From: a virus
IMG/VR virus record: IMGVR_UViG_3300038457_000077
Span: 1 to 24,228 of that record
Reading direction: 5' to 3' (one strand)
Length of the DNA: 24,228 nucleotides
Shown: one piece after another, positions 1-6,557 of the stretch
Numbering within the stretch: position 1 is the first letter of the stretch
How the letters are laid out: every line of letters starts with the position of its first letter
Notes under the pieces: model-generated
What the model was told of the DNA's origin: nothing
Databases searched by the model: none
The model's input: only the letters and a program-made list of their open reading frames with translations
Made by a program: the position numbers and the translations under genes

Positions 1-390
1 TATAGATGCCTAAAACCCGTCCACCATTTGTTCTTATTCTACTAAATGTAGGGATTTCCTACCTTGGACACTAGATATAGCGGGTATGTATTATGGAACA
101 TTTTGGTAAATCAGCCGTAGTGGAAATGGGAATAAAGACCGACCCACCATCCCTAGTGGGTATCGCGTTCGACTAGGCACATTATCTTGTGTGACTTGAC
201 AGCCTATTTTTGGCGCTATCTCCTACGCGCGGTTCCTCCCCCCGAAGATTCTCCAAGCGTCGAAGATCATCAGTTGATCTCTGGTCTTGATACCTCCTGC
301 GACGATAAGCCTCTTCCTCGCTGACGAGCCGAGAAGAAGGGCGGTAGTTGTTGAAGGGCGACAAAAAAATGGGGAAATGGGATTAAATTC
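1..390. other. Left-end region without a convincing gene
   Basis: This stretch precedes the helicase gene and is richer in A+T than what follows. The only ORF of note is a leftward 60-codon frame (364 to 182) that needs a TTG start and has no clear ribosome binding site. Visible structure is limited to a perfect 6-bp inverted repeat (ACCCAC 142-147 with GTGGGT 156-161, 8-nt loop, no T tract) and a near-exact 15-bp direct repeat listed separately. It may hold control elements for the rightward early genes, but no strong promoter was identified. Confidence 0.5.
122..387 (+). repeat. Direct repeat pair, 15 bp (14/15 identical)
   Basis: GGAAATGGGAATAAA at 122-136 recurs as GGAAATGGGATTAAA at 373-387, with a single mismatch. 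The second copy ends 3 nt before the helicase ATG and includes its weak Shine-Dalgarno-like GGGA. The first copy has no start codon nearby. A regulator or ribosomal-protein-type binding site is possible; chance is not excluded. Confidence 0.4.
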
Positions 391-2958
391 ATGGCCATAG
401 AATTATGGGATCACCAGAAAGCGGCGCTAGACGCCCTGCGGTTATCGGTGCGGCAGGGAGTTAGGCGGATAGTGCTTCAAAGCCCGACAGGGTGCCATGC
501 TCCTGGCACATCGATTCTTATGTTTGATGGCAGCATTAAGCCAGTCGAGGAAATTAAGATCGGCGACAGAATTATGGGGCCAGATAGTTCCCCTCGATAT
601 GTTTTGTCTCTCCACCACGGCAAGGATGAGATGTTTAGAATCGTCCCGAATACTGGAGGGGCACCGTTTATAGTTAACGGAAATCACCTTTTATCGGTCG
701 AGCAAACATCACTCCCAGATTCGGATTGGAGATCAATTTACAATAGTGAGTGGACTGTTGTCTCAGTTCTAGAGTGGCTGGCAGAGACTAAAGAATTTCG
801 TCATCTGCACAAATTGCATAGAGCGAACGCGATAGAGTTCTCTAGCGACCGAGAGGCCAGAGAAATATTTGATCCGTATTTGCTCGGGTTGATTTTAGGA
901 GATGGGAGCATTGTTAAGGGAAGCCCAAGCGTTTGCACCGATGATATCGAGGTAGTTGATGCGCTAGGTGAGATAGCAACCAAGTACGGGGTGTCTGCCA
1001 AACTAATAAAACAAGCCGCTAAGAGGACACCACAATATTCATTAACTGGGCCACGTGGGAGGTCAAACACAGTCATTGATATTTTGCGGTCCCTAAAGCT
1101 GTGGGGATGTAGAAGCGGGACAAAATTCATTCCGCATATTTTTAAGACAGCATCGCGGGATGATCGACTCGAATTGCTCGCAGGAATTTTGGACACCGAT
1201 GGGTACCTTTCTGGGAAGGGGTTTGATTATATCTCAAAATCAAAAGACCTTGCTGATGATGTGGCATTTATCGCCAGATCACTAGGTTTTTGTGTTTCAG
1301 AATCTCAAAAGATTATCAGCAGCGGAGATTACGCAGGGAATATTTATTATCGGCTCAATGTGTGGGGCGATACAAATTTAATTCCAACTCGGATCGCTCG
1401 CAAAAAAGCGGACAAGAGACTGCAAATAAAATCACCATTACTGAGTGGGTTTGTCCTTGAAGCGGCAGGCGTTGGAGAATTTTTTGGGTTCGAGGTAGAT
1501 GTTGACAATCTTTACCTCACTGCCGATTTTACGGTTCATCATAATAGCGGAAAAACCAAGATTGCGGCGCAAATTGTCGATGGCGCGCTGAGGAAAGGCA
1601 ACCGTCTGGCGTTCGTCGTCAGTAGCATTTCACTGATTGACCAGACGCTAGAATCGTTTGCGAGCGAAGGTATCCGCGGCATGGGCGTGATTCAGGCAAA
1701 TCATGAGGCTACAGATTGGGCCCAGCCGGTGCAGATATGCAGCATTCAAACGCTAAATAAGCGCGGCAAATTTCCAGCGGCCCAGGTCGTTGTCTATGAC
1801 GAGTGTCATTCGCTCCACAAAACACACAAAGATTGGATCACTCATCCAGAATGGACGAATATACCGTTTATAGGATTGTCCGCTACACCGTGGGCAAGAG
1901 GACTTGGAAAGTATTTTGATTCATTGCTGGTTGTCGATACGACGCAGAACTTAATCGAAAAAGGTTTGCTATCCAAGTTCAAGGTTTTTGCTACCGGGCA
2001 TCCTGACTTGACCGGAGTCAAAATCGTAGCTGGAGATTACCACGAGAAACAATTGTCGGATGCGATGCAGAAAGGATCATTAACGGCGGATATTGTGAAA
2101 ACTTGGCAATTACGCTGGGGCAAAGACAAGACGCTGATATTTGGTGTCGATCGGGCTCATGCCAAGTCGTTGCAGGAACGGTTTACGGAGAGTGGAATTA
2201 GTTGTGCTTATCAGGACGCTCTAACCACTACGCTGGAGCGGGCCGAGATAAAGCGGCAGTTTCACAACGGCGAAGTTAGGGCGATCTCAAATGTCGGCAC
2301 ATTGACGGTAGGGGTTGATTATGATGTGCGCTGCTTGATTTTGGCGAGGCCGACACGTTCTGAAATACTCTACACGCAAATCGTCGGCCGGGCGCTCCGT
2401 ACTGCTCCTGAGAAAGACTATGCGATTATTTTGGATCATTCCGATACTACGCAAAATCTTGGTTTAGTCACCGACATTCATCATGAGCATCTCTCCGGTG
2501 GTAAATCTCCGGAGGTCGAGCGGAAGTACAAAAAGCCTTTGCCTAAGCCTTGCCCGAAATGCGCGTGTGTTCTGCCTCGCGTTGCCGGCGTATGCCCGAA
2601 TTGCGGCGAGGAGATAAAGCCCCACGTTTCTGGGCTGGTTGAGATCGATGGCGAGCTTGTCGAGATCACCGCGGCTGGCTATCGCGCGGATAAGAAGTCG
2701 AGGACGAATAGGTATACCGCGACGATAGAAGAGAAAGCAAAGTTTCTCGCTGGTTTGAAATATATCGGGATCGAGCGAGGCTACAAAAGCGGATGGTCGG
2801 CAAATCAATACCGGATGAAGTTTCAAGTATGGCCAGATCACAGCATTCAAGAAATTCCGCCTTCGCCGCCAACGATGGAGGTTAAAATGTGGGTGCGCTC
2901 ATCACAAATAAGATGGGCGATATCGAAGAAGAAAGACCATCATCAATCGGCTAGTTGA
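391..2958 (+). CDS. SF2 DEAD/DEAH-type helicase interrupted by an intein
   Basis: The 855-residue precursor is an ATP-dependent superfamily 2 helicase of the kind phages use in replication or recombination. The Walker A motif is split: residues 31-34 read SPTG, an intein occupies residues 35-385, and SGKTK follows at 386. After splicing the helicase would be 504 residues with an intact PTGSGKT. Motif II is DECH (470-473), motif III SAT (497-499), and motif VI QIVGRALR (663-670). Four cysteines at 721, 724, 735 and 738 (CPKC and CPNC) form a probable zinc ribbon. The ATG at 391 has only a weak GGGA about 8 nt upstream. The stop overlaps the next gene's ATG. Family assignment is firm; the exact role in the phage is inferred. 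Confidence 0.93.
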   Translation: MAIELWDHQKAALDALRLSVRQGVRRIVLQSPTGCHAPGTSILMFDGSIKPVEEIKIGDRIMGPDSSPRYVLSLHHGKDEMFRIVPNTGGAPFIVNGNHLLSVEQTSLPDSDWRSIYNSEWTVVSVLEWLAETKEFRHLHKLHRANAIEFSSDREAREIFDPYLLGLILGDGSIVKGSPSVCTDDIEVVDALGEIATKYGVSAKLIKQAAKRTPQYSLTGPRGRSNTVIDILRSLKLWGCRSGTKFIPHIFKTASRDDRLELLAGILDTDGYLSGKGFDYISKSKDLADDVAFIARSLGFCVSESQKIISSGDYAGNIYYRLNVWGDTNLIPTRIARKKADKRLQIKSPLLSGFVLEAAGVGEFFGFEVDVDNLYLTADFTVHHNSGKTKIAAQIVDGALRKGNRLAFVVSSISLIDQTLESFASEGIRGMGVIQANHEATDWAQPVQICSIQTLNKRGKFPAAQVVVYDECHSLHKTHKDWITHPEWTNIPFIGLSATPWARGLGKYFDSLLVVDTTQNLIEKGLLSKFKVFATGHPDLTGVKIVAGDYHEKQLSDAMQKGSLTADIVKTWQLRWGKDKTLIFGVDRAHAKSLQERFTESGISCAYQDALTTTLERAEIKRQFHNGEVRAISNVGTLTVGVDYDVRCLILARPTRSEILYTQIVGRALRTAPEKDYAIILDHSDTTQNLGLVTDIHHEHLSGGKSPEVERKYKKPLPKPCPKCACVLPRVAGVCPNCGEEIKPHVSGLVEIDGELVEITAAGYRADKKSRTNRYTATIEEKAKFLAGLKYIGIERGYKSGWSANQYRMKFQVWPDHSIQEIPPSPPTMEVKMWVRSSQIRWAISKKKDHHQSAS
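493..1545 (+). mobile_element. LAGLIDADG-containing intein in the helicase P-loop
   Basis: A 351-residue in-frame insertion begins with Cys35 and ends His-His-Asn (383-385) followed by Ser386, the standard chemistry for protein splicing (Cys1, C-terminal HN, Ser+1). The N-terminal block (C..PGTSILMFDG, then VEEIKIGD) and the block B histidine (H99 in VNGNHLL) are present. The C-terminal block is GFEVDVDNLYLT followed by DFTVHHN. Two dodecapeptide motifs, LLGLILGDG (164-172) and LLAGILDTDG (262-271), keep their catalytic-type aspartates, so the homing endonuclease may still be active. The insertion sits exactly between the G and S of PTG/SGKT, a conserved active-site location typical for inteins. 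Confidence 0.93.
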
Positions 2959-3353
2959 TGATGGAGCATAAAACTATCTTGATGCAGACAGAGCCGCGTT
3001 TCGTGCATCAGCCGGGGTGCTGTTGTTGGTCGTGCATCCGAGAATTACAGCGATGGATCACGGCGACAAACTATGATCGAGAATCACGCAGAGAGGCAGA
3101 AAATAAATGGAGGGCTAAGAGGATGACATTCACGATATTGCAACAGATTGAAGAAGCCGAACGAGAAATAAAAATGCGGGTAAACGTCTATCCACGATGG
3201 GTTGGAAGTGGGAAGATGAAACAGGACGAAGCCGATCTGCACTTAGCACGGATGAAATCGATCCTGAAAACATTGGTATGGTTACGCGATAACAAAGACA
3301 CGATTAAAGAAAAGTTAACGAGTTCAAAAACATTGGATGAGGTAGCACCATGA
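2958..3353 (+). CDS. Phage protein of unknown function, 131 aa
   Basis: The ATG at 2958 overlaps the helicase TGA (TGATG), implying translational coupling; a second ATG follows directly at 2961 and a TTG lies at 2955. The N-terminal part carries a cysteine cluster (GCCCWSC) that could bind metal. The C-terminal half is a charged helical segment containing the pattern MRVNVYPRWVGSGKM and then EADLHLARM, which resembles a small protein segment often seen in early regions of alphaproteobacterial phages. No enzymatic motif is visible. The stop overlaps the next start. Function unknown. Confidence 0.8.
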   Translation: MMEHKTILMQTEPRFVHQPGCCCWSCIRELQRWITATNYDRESRREAENKWRAKRMTFTILQQIEEAEREIKMRVNVYPRWVGSGKMKQDEADLHLARMKSILKTLVWLRDNKDTIKEKLTSSKTLDEVAP

Positions 3354-3658
3354 GATTTGACAACCTCGCTCCGCTTGCTCCTTCCGATCGAATGCTCGGG
3401 CTCGCACTCATGCAATTTGTCAGGATGATTGACGAAGGAGTTGCGGTAATTCCTCCTCCGCGTGGCTGGCCGGTTGTGCCTCTCCTGCATGTGCCAATGC
3501 ACGCCAATGCATATCCGTCCTCTACCGAAAAGCAGGCGCTGGATTCGCTCTGGCGTGCTGGCCGGCAATACGCCAAGGGCAATCTGACTGACGAGGAATT
3601 CGTTGAAATAGACCGGCGTTGCAATATGGTCTTGGCGCTTAAATCCGATCAAGATTAA
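3350..3658 (+). CDS. Phage protein of unknown function, 102 aa
   Basis: The gene starts with an ATGA overlap on the preceding stop and has TGAGGT about 7 nt upstream as a ribosome binding site. The protein begins MRFDNLAPLAPSDRM, has a proline-rich middle (IPPPRGWPVVPLLHVP) and ends in a helical stretch (GRQYAKGNLTDEEFVEID) that resembles short oligomerisation-type tails. No signal peptide, membrane segment or catalytic motif is seen. Its place between the helicase and the GcrA homologue suggests an early gene. Confidence 0.78.
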   Translation: MRFDNLAPLAPSDRMLGLALMQFVRMIDEGVAVIPPPRGWPVVPLLHVPMHANAYPSSTEKQALDSLWRAGRQYAKGNLTDEEFVEIDRRCNMVLALKSDQD

Positions 3659-3673
3659 CCCAAGGGGATCAAA

Positions 3674-4138
3674 ATGGACTATTGGCACGAAGATCAAAAA
3701 GCCGTTGTAAAAGAAAAATGGGAATCTGGCATTAGCGCAGGGACTATAGCTGCTGAGTTTTGCACAAGTCGCAGCGCCATTATTGGATTAGTTCATCGCA
3801 ATCATTGGATCACGCCAAACACAATCGCAAATCGAACCGCAAATCAGAGAGAAAAGAAGGAAACGCGCCAAGTCCCTATCAACATTCAGCGAACCATGGA
3901 CCGGCGCCACAGTCCGCAACCGCAGCCGCCGCTCGAGCGGGATCCGGCACCGACCGTCAATGACCTGGCGATTCCGATGAAACAACGCCGGACGTTGATG
4001 GAGCTCACGAGCAAAACCTGCCGGTTTCCTGTTGGGTATCCTGGCAGTGCTGATTTTTTCTTCTGCGGGGCCATTCCGCGCGATGACAGCCCGTATTGCA
4101 CCGGGCATTATCGCCGATCAATCCAGCCGCCACGATAG
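3674..4138 (+). CDS. gcrA: GcrA-family cell cycle regulator, phage-encoded
   Basis: GcrA proteins bind RNA polymerase sigma70 and stimulate promoters carrying GANTC sites methylated by CcrM in Alphaproteobacteria. Here 154 residues show both family ends. The N-terminal helix-turn-helix (residues about 4-45) contains WHEDQKAVVKEKW, GISAGTIAAEF and SAIIGLVHRNHW. The C-terminal conserved block (about 108-152) contains LMELTSKTCRFPVG, DFFFCGA, PYCTGHYRRSIQPP. The linker is basic and proline-rich, as in cellular homologues. AAGGGGA sits 5 nt before the ATG. A phage copy could redirect host RNA polymerase or exploit methylation state; that role is inference, while family membership is well supported by the paired N- and C-terminal motifs. 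Confidence 0.88.
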   Translation: MDYWHEDQKAVVKEKWESGISAGTIAAEFCTSRSAIIGLVHRNHWITPNTIANRTANQREKKETRQVPINIQRTMDRRHSPQPQPPLERDPAPTVNDLAIPMKQRRTLMELTSKTCRFPVGYPGSADFFFCGAIPRDDSPYCTGHYRRSIQPPR

Positions 4139-4152
4139 GAGGCATGAACCCA

Positions 4153-4350
4153 ATGGCTGAAAAAATGGTGAAGTATCGGGCCCTCGCCGGCGATCTATGC
4201 GATGCAATCCTGCTCGATGAATCCGATGGGCTGGCGCTGCTCGATATTACGTTCCCGAATAGCACCGAGGGCTTACGGCTATCGCGGATTCCGCTGGTGC
4301 TGGCCGATGACGGGCGCCGCGGCATTTGCTTTCGGGCTGGCGCTGCGTGA
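4153..4350 (+). CDS. Small protein of unknown function, 65 aa
   Basis: An AGGAGG (4137-4142) supports the ATG at 4153 (10-nt spacing) over the in-frame ATG at 4144, which lies only 1 nt after it. The protein is MAEKMVKYRALAG onward, acidic in the middle (LLDESDGLALLDI) and ends ICFRAGAA. No known domain is recognised. It follows the GcrA homologue by 14 bp and its TGA overlaps the next GTG, so the three are probably co-transcribed. Confidence 0.7.
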   Translation: MAEKMVKYRALAGDLCDAILLDESDGLALLDITFPNSTEGLRLSRIPLVLADDGRRGICFRAGAA

Positions 4351-4592
4351 TCGACGATCTTGACGAGATTCTTTCCCGCATAACTGGCGGCGCAATATCG
4401 TCCAAGGCGGCTGATCCTCCACCTGCCACAAGTGATGGCACAATGCGAGGTCGCTGCCCGAATTGCGGGAAGTTCGCAAATGCCAGAATTACGGCTGAGA
4501 TAATCGAAGAGGCCGAGAAGGTTCCGCCTAAACCAGCCCCTAAGCTTGTGCCGTGGCAAAGACGTCGCCGTAGACGGTTGCCAACGGCCTAA
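4347..4592 (+). CDS. Small CPNCG zinc-ribbon-like protein, 81 aa
   Basis: The most likely start is the GTG at 4347, which overlaps the preceding TGA (GTGA). A TTG at 4326 would add seven residues. The sequence starts VIDDLDEILSRI, has a single CPNCG knuckle in its middle and a strongly basic tail (PWQRRRRRRLPTA), suggesting nucleic acid contact. Only one cysteine pair is present, so a full zinc ribbon would need dimerisation. It is the last rightward gene of this block, and its TAA overlaps by 3 nt the TAG of the converging leftward gene. Confidence 0.65.
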   Translation: MIDDLDEILSRITGGAISSKAADPPPATSDGTMRGRCPNCGKFANARITAEIIEEAEKVPPKPAPKLVPWQRRRRRRLPTA

Positions 4593-4798
4593 GCCTCAGA
4601 AATCGTCCCAGGCGCGTTCTTTCGGCCTTTAGAATGTCGGGGTGCCACTTTCATCACAGGGACGCCCAACGCCCGCCCTAGGGCTTTTACGGCGGCATCC
4701 TTCTTGGATTGCCTGGGCTCTTTCCGGGTATTCTGCTGGAATCGCTGTTCGCGCTGGGCGCGGAGAGCAGCTTCCCGGGGGCCGATTGGCTTTGACAT
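4589..4798 (-). CDS. Leftward small basic protein, 69 aa
   Basis: The last gene of the leftward cluster. It starts MSKPIGPREAALRAQREQ, is rich in Arg, Lys and Gln, and has no membrane segment or recognised domain. The start lies 3 nt after the stop of the upstream leftward gene, and it ends tail-to-tail with the rightward gene, overlapping it by 3 nt. The absence of any spacer means transcripts from both sides must run into each other unless a terminator acts inside the genes. Function unknown. Confidence 0.65.
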   Translation of the reverse strand: MSKPIGPREAALRAQREQRFQQNTRKEPRQSKKDAAVKALGRALGVPVMKVAPRHSKGRKNAPGTISEA

Positions 4799-4801
4799 GG
4801 C

Positions 4802-5044
4802 CTATTTTGTCTCAGGGTGAAGCAATGCGGTCCGGTAACGCGATCTCAGCATTAGATCGGGGCACGGGCTGTCTATCTCGCTCATAAACTTACCCTCCGC
4901 GCTCTGCAAATATCCCGGCTCTCTGATGACGCGACGATGAGCTTCAACCGCTCGCCTGCGATCATCATCATAGCTCGCATTGTTGGGGGCTGAGCCACGC
5001 GCTACCGCGAGGATCATTAGGTGTTCATCGGCTCGTAACGGCAT
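4802..5044 (-). CDS. Leftward protein of unknown function, 80 aa
   Basis: Begins MPLRADEHLMILAVARG and ends LLHPETK; the middle is highly charged (SYDDDRRRAVEAHRRVIREPGY would form helices). No domain is recognised. Upstream on this strand lie AAGGA and TAGG in the 16 nt before the ATG, partly inside the end of the preceding micro-gene. Spacing of 7 bp to the upstream gene and 3 bp to the downstream gene supports an operon. Confidence 0.62.
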   Translation of the reverse strand: MPLRADEHLMILAVARGSAPNNASYDDDRRRAVEAHRRVIREPGYLQSAEGKFMSEIDSPCPDLMLRSRYRTALLHPETK

Positions 5045-5051
5045 GGCTGAC

Positions 5052-5120
5052 CTATTCCTTGGTGACGAGCATTATAGCCGCCACGGCCAAATATCCGGCA
5101 ATGGTGATTATCAGCAGCAT
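5052..5120 (-). CDS. 22-residue membrane micropeptide
   Basis: A complete ATG-to-TAG frame of 22 codons with a good ribosome binding site (GAGGG, 6 nt before the ATG). Nearly the whole peptide is hydrophobic: MLLIITIAGYLAVAAIMLV followed by a charged TKE end, which reads as a single membrane helix. It sits 9 bp after the 48-residue membrane gene and 7 bp before the 80-residue gene, exactly filling an otherwise unexplained gap. That fit, the site and the composition are the evidence; it is too short for routine gene calling. Possible roles include a holin-like or regulatory membrane peptide. Confidence 0.5.
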   Translation of the reverse strand: MLLIITIAGYLAVAAIMLVTKE

Positions 5121-5129
5121 AGCAGCCCT

Positions 5130-5276
5130 CTATCGGTTGGTCGCGCAGGCATAACTAGGTGCCGTGCCATTCCACGGGCAGGAATGCTCCCGCTGGCTGG
5201 CAAAGGCTAGAATCGCGATCACTGTGGCGATCAGTGCGGTGCCGAGAAAGCGGGTGGCTGTGGTGTTTTTGAGCAT
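5130..5276 (-). CDS. 48-residue small membrane or exported protein
   Basis: Reads MLKNTTATRFLGTALIATVI, then AILAFASQREHSCPWNGTAP, then a short tail with a second cysteine (SYACATNR). The basic start and 17-residue hydrophobic run (about 10-26) look like a signal anchor, leaving a short periplasmic tail with two cysteines. AAGGG lies about 7 nt before the ATG, and the upstream gene ends 9 bp before the start. It fills a gap between two leftward genes exactly. Not recognised as a known family; small-protein predictions carry uncertainty. Confidence 0.58.
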   Translation of the reverse strand: MLKNTTATRFLGTALIATVIAILAFASQREHSCPWNGTAPSYACATNR

Positions 5277-5285
5277 GGCTGGCCC

Positions 5286-5510
5286 TTATCGTTTGAGTGC
5301 TTCATAGGCGATGGCGGAAGGGTCAGATGTCCCGTCATTAGCAATTAGTCCCAAGACGCACCGCAGATTCTCAATCTCGTCTGCGGCTTCCGCCATATCG
5401 GATATGGTTCTTTTGACGTCCAGATCAGCCGGTTTGCCGCGTGTTAATCCGCTGCCGTGGTAGGCAGGATTGCGGAGGCGTTCGACTAAAGTCATCGGCT
5501 TATCGGTCAT
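5286..5510 (-). CDS. Leftward protein of unknown function, 74 aa
   Basis: The frame stays open upstream, but ATG at 5510 is preferred because it follows the preceding leftward gene's stop by 7 bp. The protein starts MTDKPMTLVERLRNP and contains a helical acidic segment (DMAEAADEIENLRCVLGLI), a composition common in small phage proteins that pair an N-terminal LVERLR segment with a coiled-coil-like helix. No catalytic motif is visible. Role unknown. Confidence 0.7.
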   Translation of the reverse strand: MTDKPMTLVERLRNPAYHGSGLTRGKPADLDVKRTISDMAEAADEIENLRCVLGLIANDGTSDPSAIAYEALKR

Positions 5511-5517
5511 TGGGTCA

Positions 5518-5805
5518 TCAATCGTTGGTGCGGAGTGAGAAATCGGTCGGGCGGTGGCTTTCGACCGGCTTCGATGCGCGGTCAACGAGAACATAAGCCG
5601 CTGCGTGCATCCACTCGGCCAAAAGCTGCAATCGGCGTCCGGTGCTGGCCCGCATCCACTCGCGGCGATCCGGGATGTCGATATCGGCAGTATCGCAATC
5701 CTCAATGCCAAGGGCGCGCGCCAGCATGCGGCAGGCGTCCTGCGGCTCGGCAAGGAGCGCGGCGGTAAAGATTCGATTTTCGTTGGAAATTGTGGCGTTG
5801 GTCAT
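5518..5805 (-). CDS. Leftward protein of unknown function, 95 aa
   Basis: ATG at 5805 is chosen over the upstream in-frame start at 5868 because an AGGAG lies 8-9 nt before it. The protein begins MTNATISNENRIFTAALLA and continues with a helical, acidic segment (IEDCDTADIDIPDRREWM) and a C-terminal AEWMHAAAYVLVD. It carries its own promoter-like sequence and a 13-bp palindrome upstream (5822-5868), so it may head a second leftward transcript. No recognised family. Confidence 0.7.
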   Translation of the reverse strand: MTNATISNENRIFTAALLAEPQDACRMLARALGIEDCDTADIDIPDRREWMRASTGRRLQLLAEWMHAAAYVLVDRASKPVESHRPTDFSLRTND

Positions 5806-5821
5806 TGTCGTGTTCTCCTGA

Positions 5822-5834
5822 CGGGTTTTCCCGC
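5822..5834. promoter_or_regulatory. Candidate operator, copy 1 (CGGGTTTTCCCGC)
   Basis: A 13-bp sequence with a perfect CGGG-TTTT-CCCG dyad lies between a leftward promoter-like sequence and the ribosome binding site of the 95-residue gene. The same 13 bp recurs exactly at 6493-6505, also just upstream of a leftward gene start. Position relative to the promoter fits a repressor binding site, by inference. Confidence 0.5.
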
Positions 5835-5840
5835 AAACGG

Positions 5841-5868
5841 ATAATGCGCTTTCTATCCCGGCTGTCAA
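5841..5868 (-). promoter_or_regulatory. Leftward sigma70-like promoter
   Basis: On the minus strand TTGACA (5868-5863) is followed after 16 nt by CATTAT (5846-5841). The -35 box is a perfect match and the -10 box matches four of six positions. It sits in the 75-bp gap between the 53- and 95-residue leftward genes, 36 nt before the ATG at 5805, with the candidate operator just downstream. Confidence 0.5.
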
Positions 5869-5880
5869 GCGCCTTCATGC

Positions 5881-6042
5881 CTAGCCCAGGATAGCCGCCC
5901 ATGTTGCCAGCGCGGCCACGAATAGGCCAAGTGCCACCATCCGCAATGTCTCGCCGGCGATGAACCGTGCGACACTTTGGCGGTAATGTTCTGGGCAAAC
6001 ATAGCGGCCATCGAGTCGGCATCCGCAGGGCAATTGTTGCAT
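5881..6042 (-). CDS. 53-residue cysteine-motif membrane protein
   Basis: A complete small gene with a strong ribosome binding site (AAGGAGA, 5-6 nt before the ATG). The soluble N-terminus carries CGC and, after 8 residues, C-x-x-H (LPCGCRLDGRYVCPEHY), which could bind a metal ion. The C-terminal half is one hydrophobic helix (MVALGLFVAALATWAAILG, about 35-53). Larger frames overlapping on the same strand lack this site and have poor composition. The gap to the upstream gene is 52 bp. Function unknown; a membrane-tethered zinc knuckle is the simplest description. Confidence 0.68.
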   Translation of the reverse strand: MQQLPCGCRLDGRYVCPEHYRQSVARFIAGETLRMVALGLFVAALATWAAILG

Positions 6043-6094
6043 AGGGTTCTCCTTGGTTGGAGGCCCACAATCGCCGCGAAACCTTAATAAATCG

Positions 6095-6454
6095 TTAGTC
6101 GGCGGCCATTATGCGCGCCAAGGCGAGCTCGCGGTCTAGCCCGGCCATAATCGAAGGGGAGGCCATTCGTTCGAGGAAGGTTCGATGCGCTACAAGGGAA
6201 TCGGCGTATTGGCCCAAGATGCAGCAGACTGTCTCCCGGCCGAGTGGTGTTAGGGCGCTGTGGGTTGGCGCCGAGACGTTGTGATTGCCCTTGGAATTGG
6301 TCCAAAATATCAGATCGTACCTCTTGAGAACGACCCGGCTTCCTTCCCGCGGACTGCTCCGGTCGATCTGGTTTGGCCCATTGGCGTGTTCGATTAAAAG
6401 GTCACGCTGCGAAACTTTCAAAATAGACGCTAATTGGGTTGGTCCGACTGCCAT
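6095..6454 (-). CDS. First gene of leftward cluster, 119 aa, unknown
   Basis: ATG at 6454 is preceded by GAGGAA at 7 nt and is preferred over the longer frame starting at 6559, which would run through the promoter region and across the start of the divergent exonuclease gene. The protein starts MAVGPTQLASILKVSQRDLL, where the LASILKVSQRDLL segment could be a helix-turn-helix, though this is not secure. The C-terminal half (SALTPLGRETVCCILGQY onward) is helical. It is the first gene after the divergent control region, so a regulator is a reasonable guess only. Confidence 0.7.
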   Translation of the reverse strand: MAVGPTQLASILKVSQRDLLIEHANGPNQIDRSSPREGSRVVLKRYDLIFWTNSKGNHNVSAPTHSALTPLGRETVCCILGQYADSLVAHRTFLERMASPSIMAGLDRELALARIMAAD

Positions 6455-6487
6455 GGCTTTGTTCCTCTTTTTTGACGCCTTCGGTGC

Positions 6488-6516
6488 ATAGTCGGGTTTT
6501 CCCGCTTGGAAGTCAA
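6488..6516 (-). promoter_or_regulatory. Possible leftward promoter for the small-gene cluster
   Basis: On the minus strand TTGACT (6516-6511) is followed after 17 nt by GACTAT (6493-6488), or after 19 nt by CTATGC. The -35 box is good, the -10 box weak. The candidate operator occupies the spacer. It lies 34 nt before the ATG at 6454. Confidence 0.35.
6493..6505. promoter_or_regulatory. Candidate operator, copy 2 (CGGGTTTTCCCGC)
   Basis: An exact second copy of the 13-bp palindromic element, in the 103-bp divergent gap between the leftward 119-residue gene and the rightward exonuclease gene. Here it overlaps the spacer of the leftward promoter-like sequence, an arrangement that would let a bound repressor block RNA polymerase. 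Confidence 0.5.
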
Positions 6517-6557
6517 ACGGGGTCGTGGTAGGGAGTCTGATCGAAAGGGGAGCCACC

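Noticed and set aside
182-364. Leftward 60-residue frame at the left end
   Set aside because: It needs a TTG start, lacks a ribosome binding site, has low-complexity charged composition and no neighbour on the same strand.
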